A stretch of DNA of 64,000 bases, taken from positions 34,409 to 98,408 of the forward strand of contig DHFW01000002.1 in assembly GCA_002402465.1 (NCBI GenBank), read 5' to 3'. Every line of letters begins with the position of its first letter. Positions within the stretch are counted from its first letter, which is position 1. The DNA comes from Bacteroidales bacterium UBA4814 (GTDB taxonomy: Bacteria; Bacteroidota; Bacteroidia; Bacteroidales; UBA7960). The translations under genes were made by a program, and so were the position numbers. This document shows positions 24,080 to 33,406 of the stretch, in pieces. Under the pieces are notes generated by a model. That model saw only the letters and a program-made list of their open reading frames with translations. It was not told the origin of the DNA and searched no databases.

Positions 24080-25627
24080 TTAATTCATAAAAATGGGGCC
24101 ATCGGGGCCAAGCGGAATGCCAAGAAGTATCCATATCACCAGCATTGCTACCCAGAATAGGGTAAGCATTACCGTATAGGGAATCATGGTGGAAATAATG
24201 GTGCCAATGCCGTATTTTTCATCGTATTTCTGGGCAAAGGTTACAATTAGTGCAAAATAACTCATCATGGGGGTAATGAGGTTTGTTACCGAATCGCCAA
24301 TGCGGAATGCTGCCTGGGTAAGGCCCGGGTGATAGGGTGGGTCGATAAGCATAAGCATGGGGATAAACACCGGTGCCATAATGGCCCATTTGGCCGATGC
24401 ACTTCCCATAAACATATTGATAAATGCCGAAAGTATAACAAAGGCTACAATCAGGGTAACCCCGGTGAGCCCTATGTTCTGCAGCCCCTGCGCACCCTTA
24501 ATGGCCACAATAATACCCAGGTTGCTGTAGTTGAAGAAATACACGAACTGGGCCGCGAAGAACACCAGCACGATGTACCCGCCCATGCCGGCCATCGACT
24601 GGGTAATGTGCTTGGCCACGTGCTTGTCGTTTTTAATGGTGCCCACCACAATACCGTAAATAAGGCCCGGGATAAAGAACATGAGCAGAATGCCAATGAT
24701 AATGCCCTGGAAAAAGGGAGAGTGCAGCACTGAGCCGGTTTGCGGATCGCGGAAGATTCCCCAGGAGGGAACCACACTGAGCGCAAGCAGCGCCAAGGTA
24801 ACCAACAAACCGTAACCAGCCCAGCGAAGACCTTTCTTTTCGATAGGGGTAAGTTGTTCAATGGGCAGTTTTTCGGCGTTGCCGGTATATTTACCCAGAC
24901 GGGGCTCCACAATTTTCTCTGTTACCCAGGTGCCGATAATAATCACCAGGAAGCTGGAGAAAAACATGAAGTAATAGTTCACCGCAGGGTTTACCACCAT
25001 ATTGGGGATGATCATTCTTGCTGCCGACTCGCTGATACCAGCCAATATGGGGTCGATGGAGCCAATAAAGAAGTTGGCCCCGAAGCCCCCGCTCACGCCA
25101 CAAAAAGCGGCCGCGAGGCCCGCCATGGGGTGGCGTCCCAGGGCATGAAAGATCATTGCGCCCAGTGGAATCAGCACCACATAGCCTGCTTCAGAAGCCA
25201 GATGCGAGATCAAACCAGCTGTTACAATGGCACCTGTGACCAGCTTGGGCGGAGAGCTTAATACCAGCGAACGGATCATGACCGTAAAAAGGCCCGAGCC
25301 TTCTGCTACCCCGATGCCTACCATCACCACAAGCACATAGCCCAGTGGCGGGAATTTCAGGAAGTTGACAATAATGTTAGTGTAGATCCACCTGAAACCA
25401 TCGCCGCTGATCAGGTTGTTTACAGTGATAATGGTGCCATCCACCGGATGCTCAGCACTTACTCCAAATACAGCAGAAAACCACGAAAGGATCATTACTG
25501 CAACAGCAAGCAGAAAAAACAGGGTGGCGGGGTGGGGCAGCTTGTTGCCCACAATCTCGATAAAGTCGAGCGATTTGGCAAAGGCCCGCGAAGAGAAACG
25601 TTTAATAGCTTTTAAAAAGTCCTTCAT
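24080..25627 (-). CDS. abgT: AbgT family transporter
   Basis: A 515-residue inner-membrane protein with a short cytoplasmic N terminus, NKLPHPATLFFLLAVAVMIL as the first helix and about eleven further hydrophobic segments. It includes the family blocks GVSGGFGANFFIGSIDPILAGISE and the inverted-repeat hairpin region SASAKWAIMAPVFIPML. E. coli AbgT imports p-aminobenzoyl-glutamate. Other members export sulfonamides by proton antiport, so direction and substrate are uncertain here. No abgAB peptidase genes flank it. It has a candidate promoter and a clear terminator. Confidence 0.92.
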   Translation of the reverse strand: MKDFLKAIKRFSSRAFAKSLDFIEIVGNKLPHPATLFFLLAVAVMILSWFSAVFGVSAEHPVDGTIITVNNLISGDGFRWIYTNIIVNFLKFPPLGYVLVVMVGIGVAEGSGLFTVMIRSLVLSSPPKLVTGAIVTAGLISHLASEAGYVVLIPLGAMIFHALGRHPMAGLAAAFCGVSGGFGANFFIGSIDPILAGISESAARMIIPNMVVNPAVNYYFMFFSSFLVIIIGTWVTEKIVEPRLGKYTGNAEKLPIEQLTPIEKKGLRWAGYGLLVTLALLALSVVPSWGIFRDPQTGSVLHSPFFQGIIIGILLMFFIPGLIYGIVVGTIKNDKHVAKHITQSMAGMGGYIVLVFFAAQFVYFFNYSNLGIIVAIKGAQGLQNIGLTGVTLIVAFVILSAFINMFMGSASAKWAIMAPVFIPMLMLIDPPYHPGLTQAAFRIGDSVTNLITPMMSYFALIVTFAQKYDEKYGIGTIISTMIPYTVMLTLFWVAMLVIWILLGIPLGPDGPIFMN

Positions 25628-25676
25628 TCGAGTGATGTTTATAGATTACTGCCCCTGGGGCGAATTTTCCGGCCAG

Positions 25677-25706
25677 GAGGGCATACAGCCTTGGTTGTAT
25701 GCCCTC
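25677..25706. other. Perfect 11-bp hairpin between the S9 peptidase and abgT genes
   Basis: GAGGGCATACA / TGTATGCCCTC encloses an eight-base loop in the 127-bp spacer. Neither strand shows a T-tract after it, so it is not a standard terminator. Because the candidate abgT promoter lies upstream of it, it would sit in the abgT leader RNA. Confidence 0.6.
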
Positions 25707-25723
25707 TGCTAAGCTATTGCCGG

Positions 25724-25731
25724 CAAAGATA
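25724..25731 (-). promoter_or_regulatory. Candidate -7 element TATCTTTG for abgT
   Basis: On the minus strand TATCTTTG matches TAnnTTTG about 97 bases before the abgT start, leaving a leader that contains the perfect hairpin. No TTTG at -33 is visible. Confidence 0.45.
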
Positions 25732-25754
25732 AAATATTTGTTTTGATTCCGGGA

Positions 25755-27782
25755 CTAAAAGCCTAAGTCGGGATATTTTTCGGGCAATTCATCCCCGCTT
25801 TTTCCTTCTTTAAGAAAATGATCGAACCACTGCATGGTGCGCACAATATAGTCGAGCCGGTGGGTGTTGCGGCGGTTGCCATGGCCTTCGCCCTTATACC
25901 AGATTAGCCTGACGGGTGTTTCGGTGTGCATCTTGATGGCCCGGTAAAGCTCGAGGCTTTGCTGGGGATGAACCCGTGGGTCGGAATCTCCGTGCAGAAT
26001 CAGGATGGGCGTTTTGGCCTCATGGGCATATTTTATGGGACTGGAAGCGTACACCCTGTCCACGTCTTCATGATTCCAAAAACCCCAGTGCACATAGTAA
26101 TCTTCCCAGGGAATGTCGGTGGTATGGCGTTTGGAAACCTGGTTGCTGATGCCTACAAACATCACGGCGGCGGCAAATCGTTCGGTATGGCGCGTGGCCG
26201 ACCAAGCGCTGAAATACCCGCCATAAGAGCCTCCGCCAATGCCCACCCGGTTGCGGTCCACATATCCGATGTTGATCAGGTGATCTATGCCATCGAGCAC
26301 ATCGTCATATTCCACTCCGGCGAGGTCGCCATAGCCTACCATGGTGAAATCTACTCCGCGTCCGGAACTGGCGCGATAGTTTGGTGCAAACACAAAGTAT
26401 CCGCGTGCAGCAGCCACCTGTCCCCAGGTGCCGTAGCCGGTAAACCAGCCATTTTGCACAGCGGCTTCAGGTCCTCCGTGGATATAGGTGATGAGCGGAT
26501 ATTGTTTTCCGGCTTCATAATCGAGGGGATAAATCAAAACCCCTTCAATGCGCATGCCATCGCGGGCATTGTATTCGAGCTTTTCCTGGCGGGCGAGCCT
26601 TATGCCTGCCAGCCAGTCGTTGTGATTGGTATGGCGGGTGAGGGTTTTGCGGCGCATTTCGAGCGTGAACAGCTCTGCCGGATGCTGTGGGGTATGCCCG
26701 GCAAAAGCTACCATGCCATCCACAAAACTGAAACCGCGAAATATCAGTTGGCCGGGCTCAATGAGCAGGTTACGCGCACCGCGGTCCACGCGCTGCTCGC
26801 TCAGGGTAATATCAACGCCTTCTTCGGCGGCAAACAATACCGTGTTGTTGTCTTTCCAGGTGTGGCTTATTACCGACAGCTCCATGCCTTCCACCAGGTT
26901 GCGCAATTCGCTGAACTGCTTTTGGGTGGGCACATCCATTACAAAAAGGCTTCCAACCACCGCATCTTCCAGCTTGCTGGCAGATTGGAATGCAATCTTT
27001 TTCCCATCGGGGCTCCAGGCCATGCTACCCAGCTTGCCGGGATTCTCCATCAGCAGGGTGGTCTCCCCCGTTTGCATATTCACCAGGTGAATGCGCTTAA
27101 ACATATAGCTGTCGTCTACCAGGTTTTGCGGGGCAATGGCTGCGGCCGCCCATTTCTTGTCAGGGCTGAGGGCGAAGTCGAACACGGTGCCGTTGCTGGT
27201 AACCTGCCTTGCTTCGTGGGTGTTGGTGTTATAAACGTAGAGGTTAATGTGGCGCCACTCTTCTTCGAACACTTCAATGTCCATGCCTTTTCGGCGATAG
27301 TTGGCAATGGCCTGATCGGCGGGCCCTGTGGCAGTAATGGCCAGGGTGTTGGCATCCATAAATTCGTAGGCATTTACGCCCAGCGGGTGGCGTGTAATGG
27401 CAAAGGCTTCACCGCCCCGGAGGCTGATGCCATACACCTGGGTGCCGGGCTGATCGGGAAAATTTGCCCTGAAGGTGATGGTTTCACCGTCAGGCGCCCA
27501 GCCTATGCCAAACAAAGTGCGTTTTCCGGTAATGAACGGCCGGGTTTGCTGGGTAAGCACATTGTAAACATACAACTCGCGGTAATCACCCCCCGGAGCA
27601 TCTGTAAAGGGTCTGGGCACATTTACCGTGAAGGCAATTTGGTTTTTGTCGGGCGAGAGGGCAACCTCGGCCACCGATTTCACATCAAAAATATTGTGCG
27701 TGGTCAGCACTTCCTGGCTGAAAGTTTTCCCCGAAAGGGAGAAAAAAACAAGCAGCAGGACAAAAAGTCTGTATTTCTGCAT
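25755..27782 (-). CDS. Secreted S9 family serine peptidase (prolyl oligopeptidase / DPP-type)
   Basis: A 675-residue exported enzyme: a signal peptide ending GKTFS, then a beta-propeller made from WD-like blades (IGWAPDGETITF, MAWSPDGKKIAF), then an alpha/beta hydrolase domain from about residue 410. The triad is visible as Ser519 in GGGSYGGY, Asp601 in HGDSDPRV and His634 in GEGHGNRR. The family removes di- or tripeptides from peptide N termini, often after Pro or Ala. Substrate preference cannot be read from the sequence. It is a monocistronic-looking gene after the ispE terminator. Confidence 0.93.
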   Translation of the reverse strand: MQKYRLFVLLLVFFSLSGKTFSQEVLTTHNIFDVKSVAEVALSPDKNQIAFTVNVPRPFTDAPGGDYRELYVYNVLTQQTRPFITGKRTLFGIGWAPDGETITFRANFPDQPGTQVYGISLRGGEAFAITRHPLGVNAYEFMDANTLAITATGPADQAIANYRRKGMDIEVFEEEWRHINLYVYNTNTHEARQVTSNGTVFDFALSPDKKWAAAAIAPQNLVDDSYMFKRIHLVNMQTGETTLLMENPGKLGSMAWSPDGKKIAFQSASKLEDAVVGSLFVMDVPTQKQFSELRNLVEGMELSVISHTWKDNNTVLFAAEEGVDITLSEQRVDRGARNLLIEPGQLIFRGFSFVDGMVAFAGHTPQHPAELFTLEMRRKTLTRHTNHNDWLAGIRLARQEKLEYNARDGMRIEGVLIYPLDYEAGKQYPLITYIHGGPEAAVQNGWFTGYGTWGQVAAARGYFVFAPNYRASSGRGVDFTMVGYGDLAGVEYDDVLDGIDHLINIGYVDRNRVGIGGGSYGGYFSAWSATRHTERFAAAVMFVGISNQVSKRHTTDIPWEDYYVHWGFWNHEDVDRVYASSPIKYAHEAKTPILILHGDSDPRVHPQQSLELYRAIKMHTETPVRLIWYKGEGHGNRRNTHRLDYIVRTMQWFDHFLKEGKSGDELPEKYPDLGF

Positions 27783-27830
27783 GGTGACTTGATTTGGTTT
27801 GTTGTAATTGGTTTTTTGGTGGTAAAAATA

Positions 27831-27872
27831 AAAAAATCCTCAGAAAGCCATGAAATTCTTTGACTTCTGAAG
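27831..27872 (-). terminator. Terminator after ispE
   Basis: On the minus strand CTTCAGAAG pairs with CTTTCTGAGG (about nine pairs including G-U) across a 16-base loop. It is followed by ATTTTTTTATTTTT. Confidence 0.72.
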
Positions 27873-27901
27873 ACCGAAAGTTGTTTTTGGCAGACAGATG
27901 A

Positions 27902-28723
27902 TCAGTTTAACTCTTCGTGCCAGATAAAACTGTCGTGAAATGCCTGTTTAAGGTTTTCTGCCGGTTTTTTTTCGAACAAACCGAATATGGCCGAGCCACT
28001 TCCGCTCATAGCTGCATAAATTGCACCCTGGCTGTAAAGTTTCGTTTTAATTTTCCCCAAAAGGGGATGTTTTGAGAAAAGGCTTTCTTCAAAGTCGTTT
28101 TTTAGTTCGTTTTTCCAGGTGTGCAATGGCTGTGCCAGAATTTCAGCTACTGAGCTGGCGGGCTGTGCTGGTTTAACTCCTGCATAGGCTTTGGCGGTGC
28201 TGATGTGCAGCCTGGGCCTTATAAGCAACAGGTGCAATCCTTTCAGCGAAAGCGAAATGGGTTGCAATATTTCGCCCCTGCCTGTGGCCAGCATGGGTTC
28301 ATTGCGGATGAAAAATGGGCAGTCGCTGCCCAGTTGAGCGGCCAGGAGCTCCAGGTCTGAGGAGTTCAACCCCAGCGAGAATTTTTCGTTGAGCATTTTA
28401 AGGGTGAAGGCGGCATCGGCGCTTCCTCCGCCCAGGCCCGAACCCGCCGGAACAACCTTGTGCAGGTGAAGGTGGACTTGGGGAATACGAAACTCTTGGT
28501 GCATCAGCCAAAAAGCCTGCTCGCAGAGGTTGGGCTTACCATCGGATGGAATTTGAATCCCACTTGATGAAAAGGCATATTTACCGTCGGGCGCTTCGAT
28601 TAATTCCAGTCTATCTGACAGTCCGATGGGAAACAGCACCGATTCAATGTTGTGAAACCCGTCGGTGCGGCGGTTCAGGATGTGCAGGCCCAGGTTGATT
28701 TTTGCATTCGGAAAGGCGATCAT
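27902..28723 (-). CDS. ispE: 4-diphosphocytidyl-2-C-methyl-D-erythritol kinase
   Basis: A GHMP kinase that phosphorylates CDP-methylerythritol in the MEP isoprenoid pathway. The 273-residue protein has Lys8/Asn10 in NAKINLGLHI, the ATP loop PAGSGLGGGSADAA (92-105), and the third GHMP motif MSGSGSAIFGLF near the C terminus. Length is normal. It follows the AsmA-like gene by 20 bases on the same strand and ends in a terminator, so it is likely the last gene of a pseudouridine synthase - AsmA - ispE unit. Confidence 0.95.
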   Translation of the reverse strand: MIAFPNAKINLGLHILNRRTDGFHNIESVLFPIGLSDRLELIEAPDGKYAFSSSGIQIPSDGKPNLCEQAFWLMHQEFRIPQVHLHLHKVVPAGSGLGGGSADAAFTLKMLNEKFSLGLNSSDLELLAAQLGSDCPFFIRNEPMLATGRGEILQPISLSLKGLHLLLIRPRLHISTAKAYAGVKPAQPASSVAEILAQPLHTWKNELKNDFEESLFSKHPLLGKIKTKLYSQGAIYAAMSGSGSAIFGLFEKKPAENLKQAFHDSFIWHEELN

Positions 28724-28743
28724 AGAAAGGTAATTTTGGCAAA

Positions 28744-31344
28744 TCAGGGTCCGTTTTCATCCCATTCAATTTCGAAGCGGGTATTGGTTCTTTTGTTGCG
28801 GCGGGTATTTTCGCGTGTATCGGGTTCGTTTAAATTCGCGGGTTCTTCTGGTTGCTGGTTTCCGCCAAACTCGCGCCGGAAGGCATCGCGCAAATTTTGT
28901 CCCTCGCGCCTGAGGTTGTCGCGCATTTTTTCACGCACGCCCTGGGTGTCGTAACGGAAAACGGGCTCGTCGGTGGTGCCGGTAAGGCGCAGAAACAGGG
29001 TGGTGCGGCCCAGACCATCGTCAATAATGTCGCCATATTGCTCCTGTGGATTTCGGCTCTGGCGGTTTTTGCGCGAGAGGATATCGCTGAGCAGTATTTG
29101 CAGGCGGTAGTCAATTTCATTTTCGAAGGTATGCTCGCCCGAGAGTTTCAGGTTTAGCGCGCTGGAGCTAATCTCCATGTCGGGGATGAAAATTCTCTGA
29201 TCTTTGATCCGGATCTGGTTTTCGAGGGTAGAAAAAGTCACCCTGTCCAAATCGTCCACTCTCAGGAATCGCGAGAGGGCCAGCATGGGTTCAAAGTCGA
29301 TCAGGGCGCCTTGCTCCACCCGCATATTGGCAATGGTTTCTATGCTTGCGTAATCCACATCGAGGGTTGGCGTCCAGCGGCCCGAAAACTGCACATCGGC
29401 GGTCATCTTTCCGAAAATATGCTCATCGGTAATGCTTTCTTGCCCGAAATTGCCCATTTGATAAAACAACTTGTTAATATCCACCCCGTTAATCCTGGCT
29501 TCGCAGCCCACGGTAAAGTAGTCGTTGCGAATTCCGTCGATGTATCCAGAAGCCCTGATCTGCCCATCCATGGCACGGAAGGCCACATCCTGGGCCAGGA
29601 AGCGTTTGTTTTGCAGGCTGGCGCGGCCCATTACGTGGGTTGCCTCAAACTTCTTAAAGGTAAGATGCACCACGTTGGCTTCGAGGTTAAAGCCCAGCCG
29701 GTCGGAAAAGCTCAGGCGGTAGGTGGTGTCGGTGCCGCTTACGCTGTATTTTAGCAACTCGTTAAAGTTGAGGTTGTTGCTGTAGAGGCTTGTAACGATA
29801 TTCAGCTTTTCGTTTTCAAGAAAAAGAAAGGGCAGCACATTGCTAAAATAGCCTTTCAGTTCAAAATCGCTGCTTCCGGCGTGTCCGCTGAAATTTTCGA
29901 TGACCAGGTCGTTGTTGTTGAAAAGGAATGCCCCGTTAAATTCGCGAAACGCCAGGGGATTCTCCTTAATTTCGAATGATAAATTCTCGTAGCTGAATGT
30001 GCCTGTAGCCCTGGCCGATACAAAATCCTGCCCTGTGAAGCGGTTTTTCTCGCTCATGCCGCCCTTGAAGTTCAGGTCCATATGTATGCGGCCCTTTGCC
30101 TTGCTGATAGTGTCGATGCGGAACAGCTTGACCAGGTCGCCGGCATCGGCATCGGCAAACATTTTAAAGTCGAGCCTGGGCTTGGTAAAGTCGAACAGGG
30201 TAAAGTTGCCGCGCAGCACCCCCTTGTTGATGGTGGTATGGAAATCGGAAAACGAAAGGGTGGAGGTCGAAAGCTTGTTTGCCGTTCCGTTGTCGAAGTT
30301 GCCGTCGAAATCCATCTTGCGAAGATCGAGGCCGCTGCCCCTGTGTTGCAACTCCCCACCCGATACTTTGAAGACAAGACTGATATGCGGGTTTTCTGAT
30401 TTACTCAGCAGGCCTTTTATTTCAGCCTCCGCTTTTAGGATACCTTTGCCGCGATAACCCTCCACATAGGGCAAAAGAGCTTCTGGGAGGTCGCCCAGCA
30501 ACTGCCCCAGCTGAAGCTGGTTTCCGGCAATATAGGTGTCGAAAAACAAGCCTTCTTCAAGGTTGTTCATGCTGCCTGTTACATCAAAGACATTTTGGTT
30601 GATTTTTAGATTGCCTTTCTTGAAAACAAACTCGCGATAGTTGGTAACCTCCATTATCATATCGAGCTCCACAGGCCTCTCCCTGATAATTACGGCCGAA
30701 TCGATGGCCAGCATATGTGCCATGAGGTTTCCCCGGGCGGTAAGCTGGAAAAAATCATTGCGGAAATTTCCGCTCATGTTGGCTCTGTCAATGTCGAGGT
30801 CTACAAGGTGGTTTCCGGCAATGTCATGATAAACGAAGTGAACGCCATTGAGCAACACTTTTCTCAGGTCGAAGGCAAATTCACCCTCACCTTCACCTTC
30901 TTCTTTCTGCCAGATTTCGTAATTGGGTTTGCCTTCTTTGCTGATTTCCAGGTTCAGTTGTGCCCTGTTTATCTCTACTTCGCGAATGGTATAGTTGCCA
31001 AGCAAAAGGCTCCAGAGGTTAAACTTAAGGTATATCCGGCTGGCTTCAAGCAAATTATTCTCGCTTAAGGGCTGCCCTGGCTCTGCTACTTTTATTCCTG
31101 AAAAGGTAACCGAAGCCAGCGGAAAGCGCCGGATCAGGTCAAGTTTAATATTGTCAACCGCAACCTCGGTGGTGAGGTTGCGGTTGATGTTTTCCACCAC
31201 AAGTTCTTTGATCCTGTTTTGGAATATCAGGGCCATCAGACTCAGGATCAGAAAAAGGGCTGCAATAAACAATCCGCCTGATATTCCTGCAATTTTCAGA
31301 AATTTCAGCGTCAACTGTTTTTTATTGAGCCCTGTCTGCTCCAT
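28744..31344 (-). CDS. AsmA-family large membrane-anchored protein
   Basis: An 866-residue protein with one N-terminal transmembrane helix (about 15-38, ISGGLFIAALFLILSLMAL). It is followed by the AsmA-type start (ELVVENINRNLTTEVAVDNIKLDL, RRFPLASVTFSGIKV) and a long beta-rich body. The AsmA C-terminal region appears late, with DVQFSGRWTPTLDVDYAS and LKLSGEHTFENEIDYRLQILLSDILSR. AsmA-like proteins are bridge-like periplasmic proteins linked to phospholipid transport and outer-membrane assembly. The last 50 residues are Arg/Asn/Glu-rich and low complexity. It shares strand and close spacing with ispE and the pseudouridine synthase gene. Confidence 0.88.
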   Translation of the reverse strand: MEQTGLNKKQLTLKFLKIAGISGGLFIAALFLILSLMALIFQNRIKELVVENINRNLTTEVAVDNIKLDLIRRFPLASVTFSGIKVAEPGQPLSENNLLEASRIYLKFNLWSLLLGNYTIREVEINRAQLNLEISKEGKPNYEIWQKEEGEGEGEFAFDLRKVLLNGVHFVYHDIAGNHLVDLDIDRANMSGNFRNDFFQLTARGNLMAHMLAIDSAVIIRERPVELDMIMEVTNYREFVFKKGNLKINQNVFDVTGSMNNLEEGLFFDTYIAGNQLQLGQLLGDLPEALLPYVEGYRGKGILKAEAEIKGLLSKSENPHISLVFKVSGGELQHRGSGLDLRKMDFDGNFDNGTANKLSTSTLSFSDFHTTINKGVLRGNFTLFDFTKPRLDFKMFADADAGDLVKLFRIDTISKAKGRIHMDLNFKGGMSEKNRFTGQDFVSARATGTFSYENLSFEIKENPLAFREFNGAFLFNNNDLVIENFSGHAGSSDFELKGYFSNVLPFLFLENEKLNIVTSLYSNNLNFNELLKYSVSGTDTTYRLSFSDRLGFNLEANVVHLTFKKFEATHVMGRASLQNKRFLAQDVAFRAMDGQIRASGYIDGIRNDYFTVGCEARINGVDINKLFYQMGNFGQESITDEHIFGKMTADVQFSGRWTPTLDVDYASIETIANMRVEQGALIDFEPMLALSRFLRVDDLDRVTFSTLENQIRIKDQRIFIPDMEISSSALNLKLSGEHTFENEIDYRLQILLSDILSRKNRQSRNPQEQYGDIIDDGLGRTTLFLRLTGTTDEPVFRYDTQGVREKMRDNLRREGQNLRDAFRREFGGNQQPEEPANLNEPDTRENTRRNKRTNTRFEIEWDENGP

Positions 31345-31362
31345 AGGTTTATTTCTGTGTTT

Positions 31363-32619
31363 TTACCCAAGCATTCTCAGGTAGTTAACTTCTTTTTCGG
31401 TTAGGAAACGCCACTTTCCGCGGGGCAGGTCTTTTTTTGTCAGGCCTGCAAAAACCACGCGATCGAGTTTTGTTACCTTGTAGCCAAACTGTTCGAAGAG
31501 GCGCCTTACCACGCGGTTCTGACCCGAGTGCAATTCAATGCCTACTTCTTTCTTTGTTTCGGCCTTATCAATATATGATACGGCATCTGGCACCACAAGG
31601 TTATCGTCAATCTTCACTCCATTGGCAATTTGTTCCAGATCGGCTTTGGTAACGGCCTGGTCGAGATGCACGTGGTAAAGTTTTCTTACGCCATGACGCG
31701 GGTGGGTGAGTTTTTTGGCTAGTTCGCCATCGTTGGTAAGCAGCAGCAGTCCGGTAGTGTTGCGGTCGAGCCTTCCCACGGGATACACGCGCTCGCGGCC
31801 AGCATTTCTGATCAATTCCAGCACGGTTTTACGGTGCTGTGGGTCGTCGGAAGTGGTTATATAATCTTTTGGCTTGTTGAGCAGGATATATACTTTCTTT
31901 TCGTTCACCAGTCGCTGGGTGCCATACATCACTACGTCGCCGGGCATTACTTTTACGCCCATCTCGGTCACGATTTTGCCGTTTACGGTAATGGCGCCGT
32001 TTTTTATAAGCATGTCGGCTTCGCGCCTGGAGCATACGCCGGCATTGGCAATGTATTTATTCAGCCTGCTGCTGTCGTCGAGTATTTTGCGTGGCTCTCT
32101 GCTGCTTCGGCCGGGTTTGCCTTTGGCATAAGGGCGTTTGGAAGCCGGTCGATCTTTCGAGTAGCTGCGTTCGCTACGTTCTGGTCGGTCACTTGAATAG
32201 AGCCTGTCAGATGAGTAGCTGCGTTCGCCCCTGCCGCTGCGATGGGCAGAGGAAGGTCTGTCAGGAGATTGCCTGCGATTGCCAGTCTGTGGGCGGTCCT
32301 TTGAAAAAGGTTTTTCCCTGGAGAATTTGCGATCGCCGGTTTCTGGTCTGTCTTTCGAAAAGGGTCTTTCCCTGGAAAATTTACGGTCGCCAGCACTTGG
32401 GCGATCTTTCGAAAAGGGTTTGTCTTTGGAGAATTTACGGTCGCCCGATTCGGGTCGATCTTTCGAAAAAGGGCGGTCTTTTTTGTAAGGTCGGCCTTCG
32501 GTGCGGGGCCTGTCGGAACGGGCCTCACGGCCGGTGCTTTTTCCGGTGGTTTTTGAGCCAGGGCGGCCCGGACGTGCGTTACGCCGGTCTCCACCGGGCC
32601 TGGCAGATGTGTTTCTCAT
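31363..32619 (-). CDS. rluB: RsuA/RluB-family rRNA pseudouridine synthase with an Arg/Lys-rich repeat tail at the N terminus
   Basis: Isomerises a uridine in rRNA. The C-terminal 240 residues are a complete enzyme: an S4 RNA-binding domain (about 183-230, RLNKYIANAGVCSRREAD) and the catalytic Asp285 in PVGRLDRNTTGLL. Before it lies a 180-residue basic, low-complexity region holding four 18-residue repeats (53-70, 71-88, 89-106, 107-124) of the type KDRPETGDRKFSREKPFS, encoded by 54-bp DNA repeats. Such tails occur in Bacteroidota pseudouridine synthases and probably bind RNA or ribosomes. RluB versus RluE/F/RsuA specificity is not certain. Confidence 0.87.
   Translation of the reverse strand: MRNTSARPGGDRRNARPGRPGSKTTGKSTGREARSDRPRTEGRPYKKDRPFSKDRPESGDRKFSKDKPFSKDRPSAGDRKFSRERPFSKDRPETGDRKFSREKPFSKDRPQTGNRRQSPDRPSSAHRSGRGERSYSSDRLYSSDRPERSERSYSKDRPASKRPYAKGKPGRSSREPRKILDDSSRLNKYIANAGVCSRREADMLIKNGAITVNGKIVTEMGVKVMPGDVVMYGTQRLVNEKKVYILLNKPKDYITTSDDPQHRKTVLELIRNAGRERVYPVGRLDRNTTGLLLLTNDGELAKKLTHPRHGVRKLYHVHLDQAVTKADLEQIANGVKIDDNLVVPDAVSYIDKAETKKEVGIELHSGQNRVVRRLFEQFGYKVTKLDRVVFAGLTKKDLPRGKWRFLTEKEVNYLRMLG
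32299..32490. repeat. 54-bp in-frame tandem repeat inside the pseudouridine synthase gene
   Basis: The phrase TTTCGAAAAGGG (first copy TTTGAAAAAGG) recurs at about 32299, 32353, 32407 and 32461, an exact 54-bp period equal to 18 codons. Copies differ mostly by synonymous or conservative changes. The repeat is a natural site for copy-number change by slippage or recombination. Confidence 0.88.
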
Positions 32620-32661
32620 TCGTTTCTAAAATTGAGGTGTTTAAATTCAACGGTAAATCCG

Positions 32662-33342
32662 TTAAAAAAGTGTCAGGTTTGGATCCTGCCATGGTTTAAT
32701 TAATTCAGGAGTGTTCAGTGCCGCGCTGTTCACTTTGGGCGACACTCTGTAGCATTCCATTTCCCCGGAAGGGTATGGAATAAAAAGTTTGTTAAGTTTG
32801 CCGGGATCGGATTCGCTGAGCCAAGTCCGGATGTTTTCTTGGTTGAGGATTACCGGCATACGATCGTGAATGCCTTGTACCAACTCGTTGGCACTGGTGG
32901 TAATAATGGTAAAAGCATTGGCGGTGGTACCATCGGGTTGCTGTACCTGGTCAAAAAGTCCGGCAAAGGCAAACAGTCCCTCGTTTTTTATCACAAAGCG
33001 CCAGGGTTGCCGTGTTTTCCCCAGCTTTTCCCACTCAAAAAAACCATCGGCGGGAATAAGGCAACGCTTTTGCCGAAGCAGACCTGAGAACATTTTTTTC
33101 TGGTGCAACGATTCCGATCGGGCATTCATTAACAGGGGTGGCGTTGAGCCCTTGCTTTCCCATGGTGGTTGCAGCCCCCAGCGAAAATGCAGCAGCCTGT
33201 CGGGCTGGTTCATTGCGATAACCGGCAGCCACTGGGTTGGGGCAGCATTGTAAAGCCCGCCTTCAAAGGCCGCAGGAATGGTAACGCTGAAATGATCGCC
33301 AATTTCCCTGGCTTTTTTACTTATCGAATATCGGCCACACAT
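32662..33342 (-). CDS. yedK: SRAP-domain protein (YedK/HMCES-like), abasic-site DNA-protein crosslinker
   Basis: Covalently caps abasic sites in single-stranded DNA through its N-terminal Cys after Met removal. The 226-residue protein shows the full active site: Cys2 in MCGRYS, Asn73 in MNARSE, Glu103 in GFFEW and His159 in IHDRMPVIL. Length and motif spacing are standard, so it should be active. It sits alone, between the pseudouridine synthase gene and a terminator belonging to the next gene upstream. Confidence 0.95.
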   Translation of the reverse strand: MCGRYSISKKAREIGDHFSVTIPAAFEGGLYNAAPTQWLPVIAMNQPDRLLHFRWGLQPPWESKGSTPPLLMNARSESLHQKKMFSGLLRQKRCLIPADGFFEWEKLGKTRQPWRFVIKNEGLFAFAGLFDQVQQPDGTTANAFTIITTSANELVQGIHDRMPVILNQENIRTWLSESDPGKLNKLFIPYPSGEMECYRVSPKVNSAALNTPELIKPWQDPNLTLF

Positions 33343-33362
33343 AAAAGCTGGTTTCTACAAAA

Positions 33363-33383
33363 AAAGGCGCTGGAAGCGCCTTT
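33363..33383 (-). terminator. Terminator after the 93-residue hypothetical gene
   Basis: The perfect 9-bp stem AAAGGCGCT / AGCGCCTTT has a three-base loop. It is followed on the minus strand by TTTTTTGT and lies between that gene and yedK. Confidence 0.85.
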
Positions 33384-33406
33384 ATAACTTTTCGGAATGC
33401 CAGGGC

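Noticed and set aside
25926..27863. A 645-codon open frame on the plus strand opposite the S9 peptidase gene
   Set aside because: It is an antisense shadow. The minus-strand frame has a signal peptide, propeller and complete Ser-Asp-His triad, while the plus-strand translation shows no recognisable domain.
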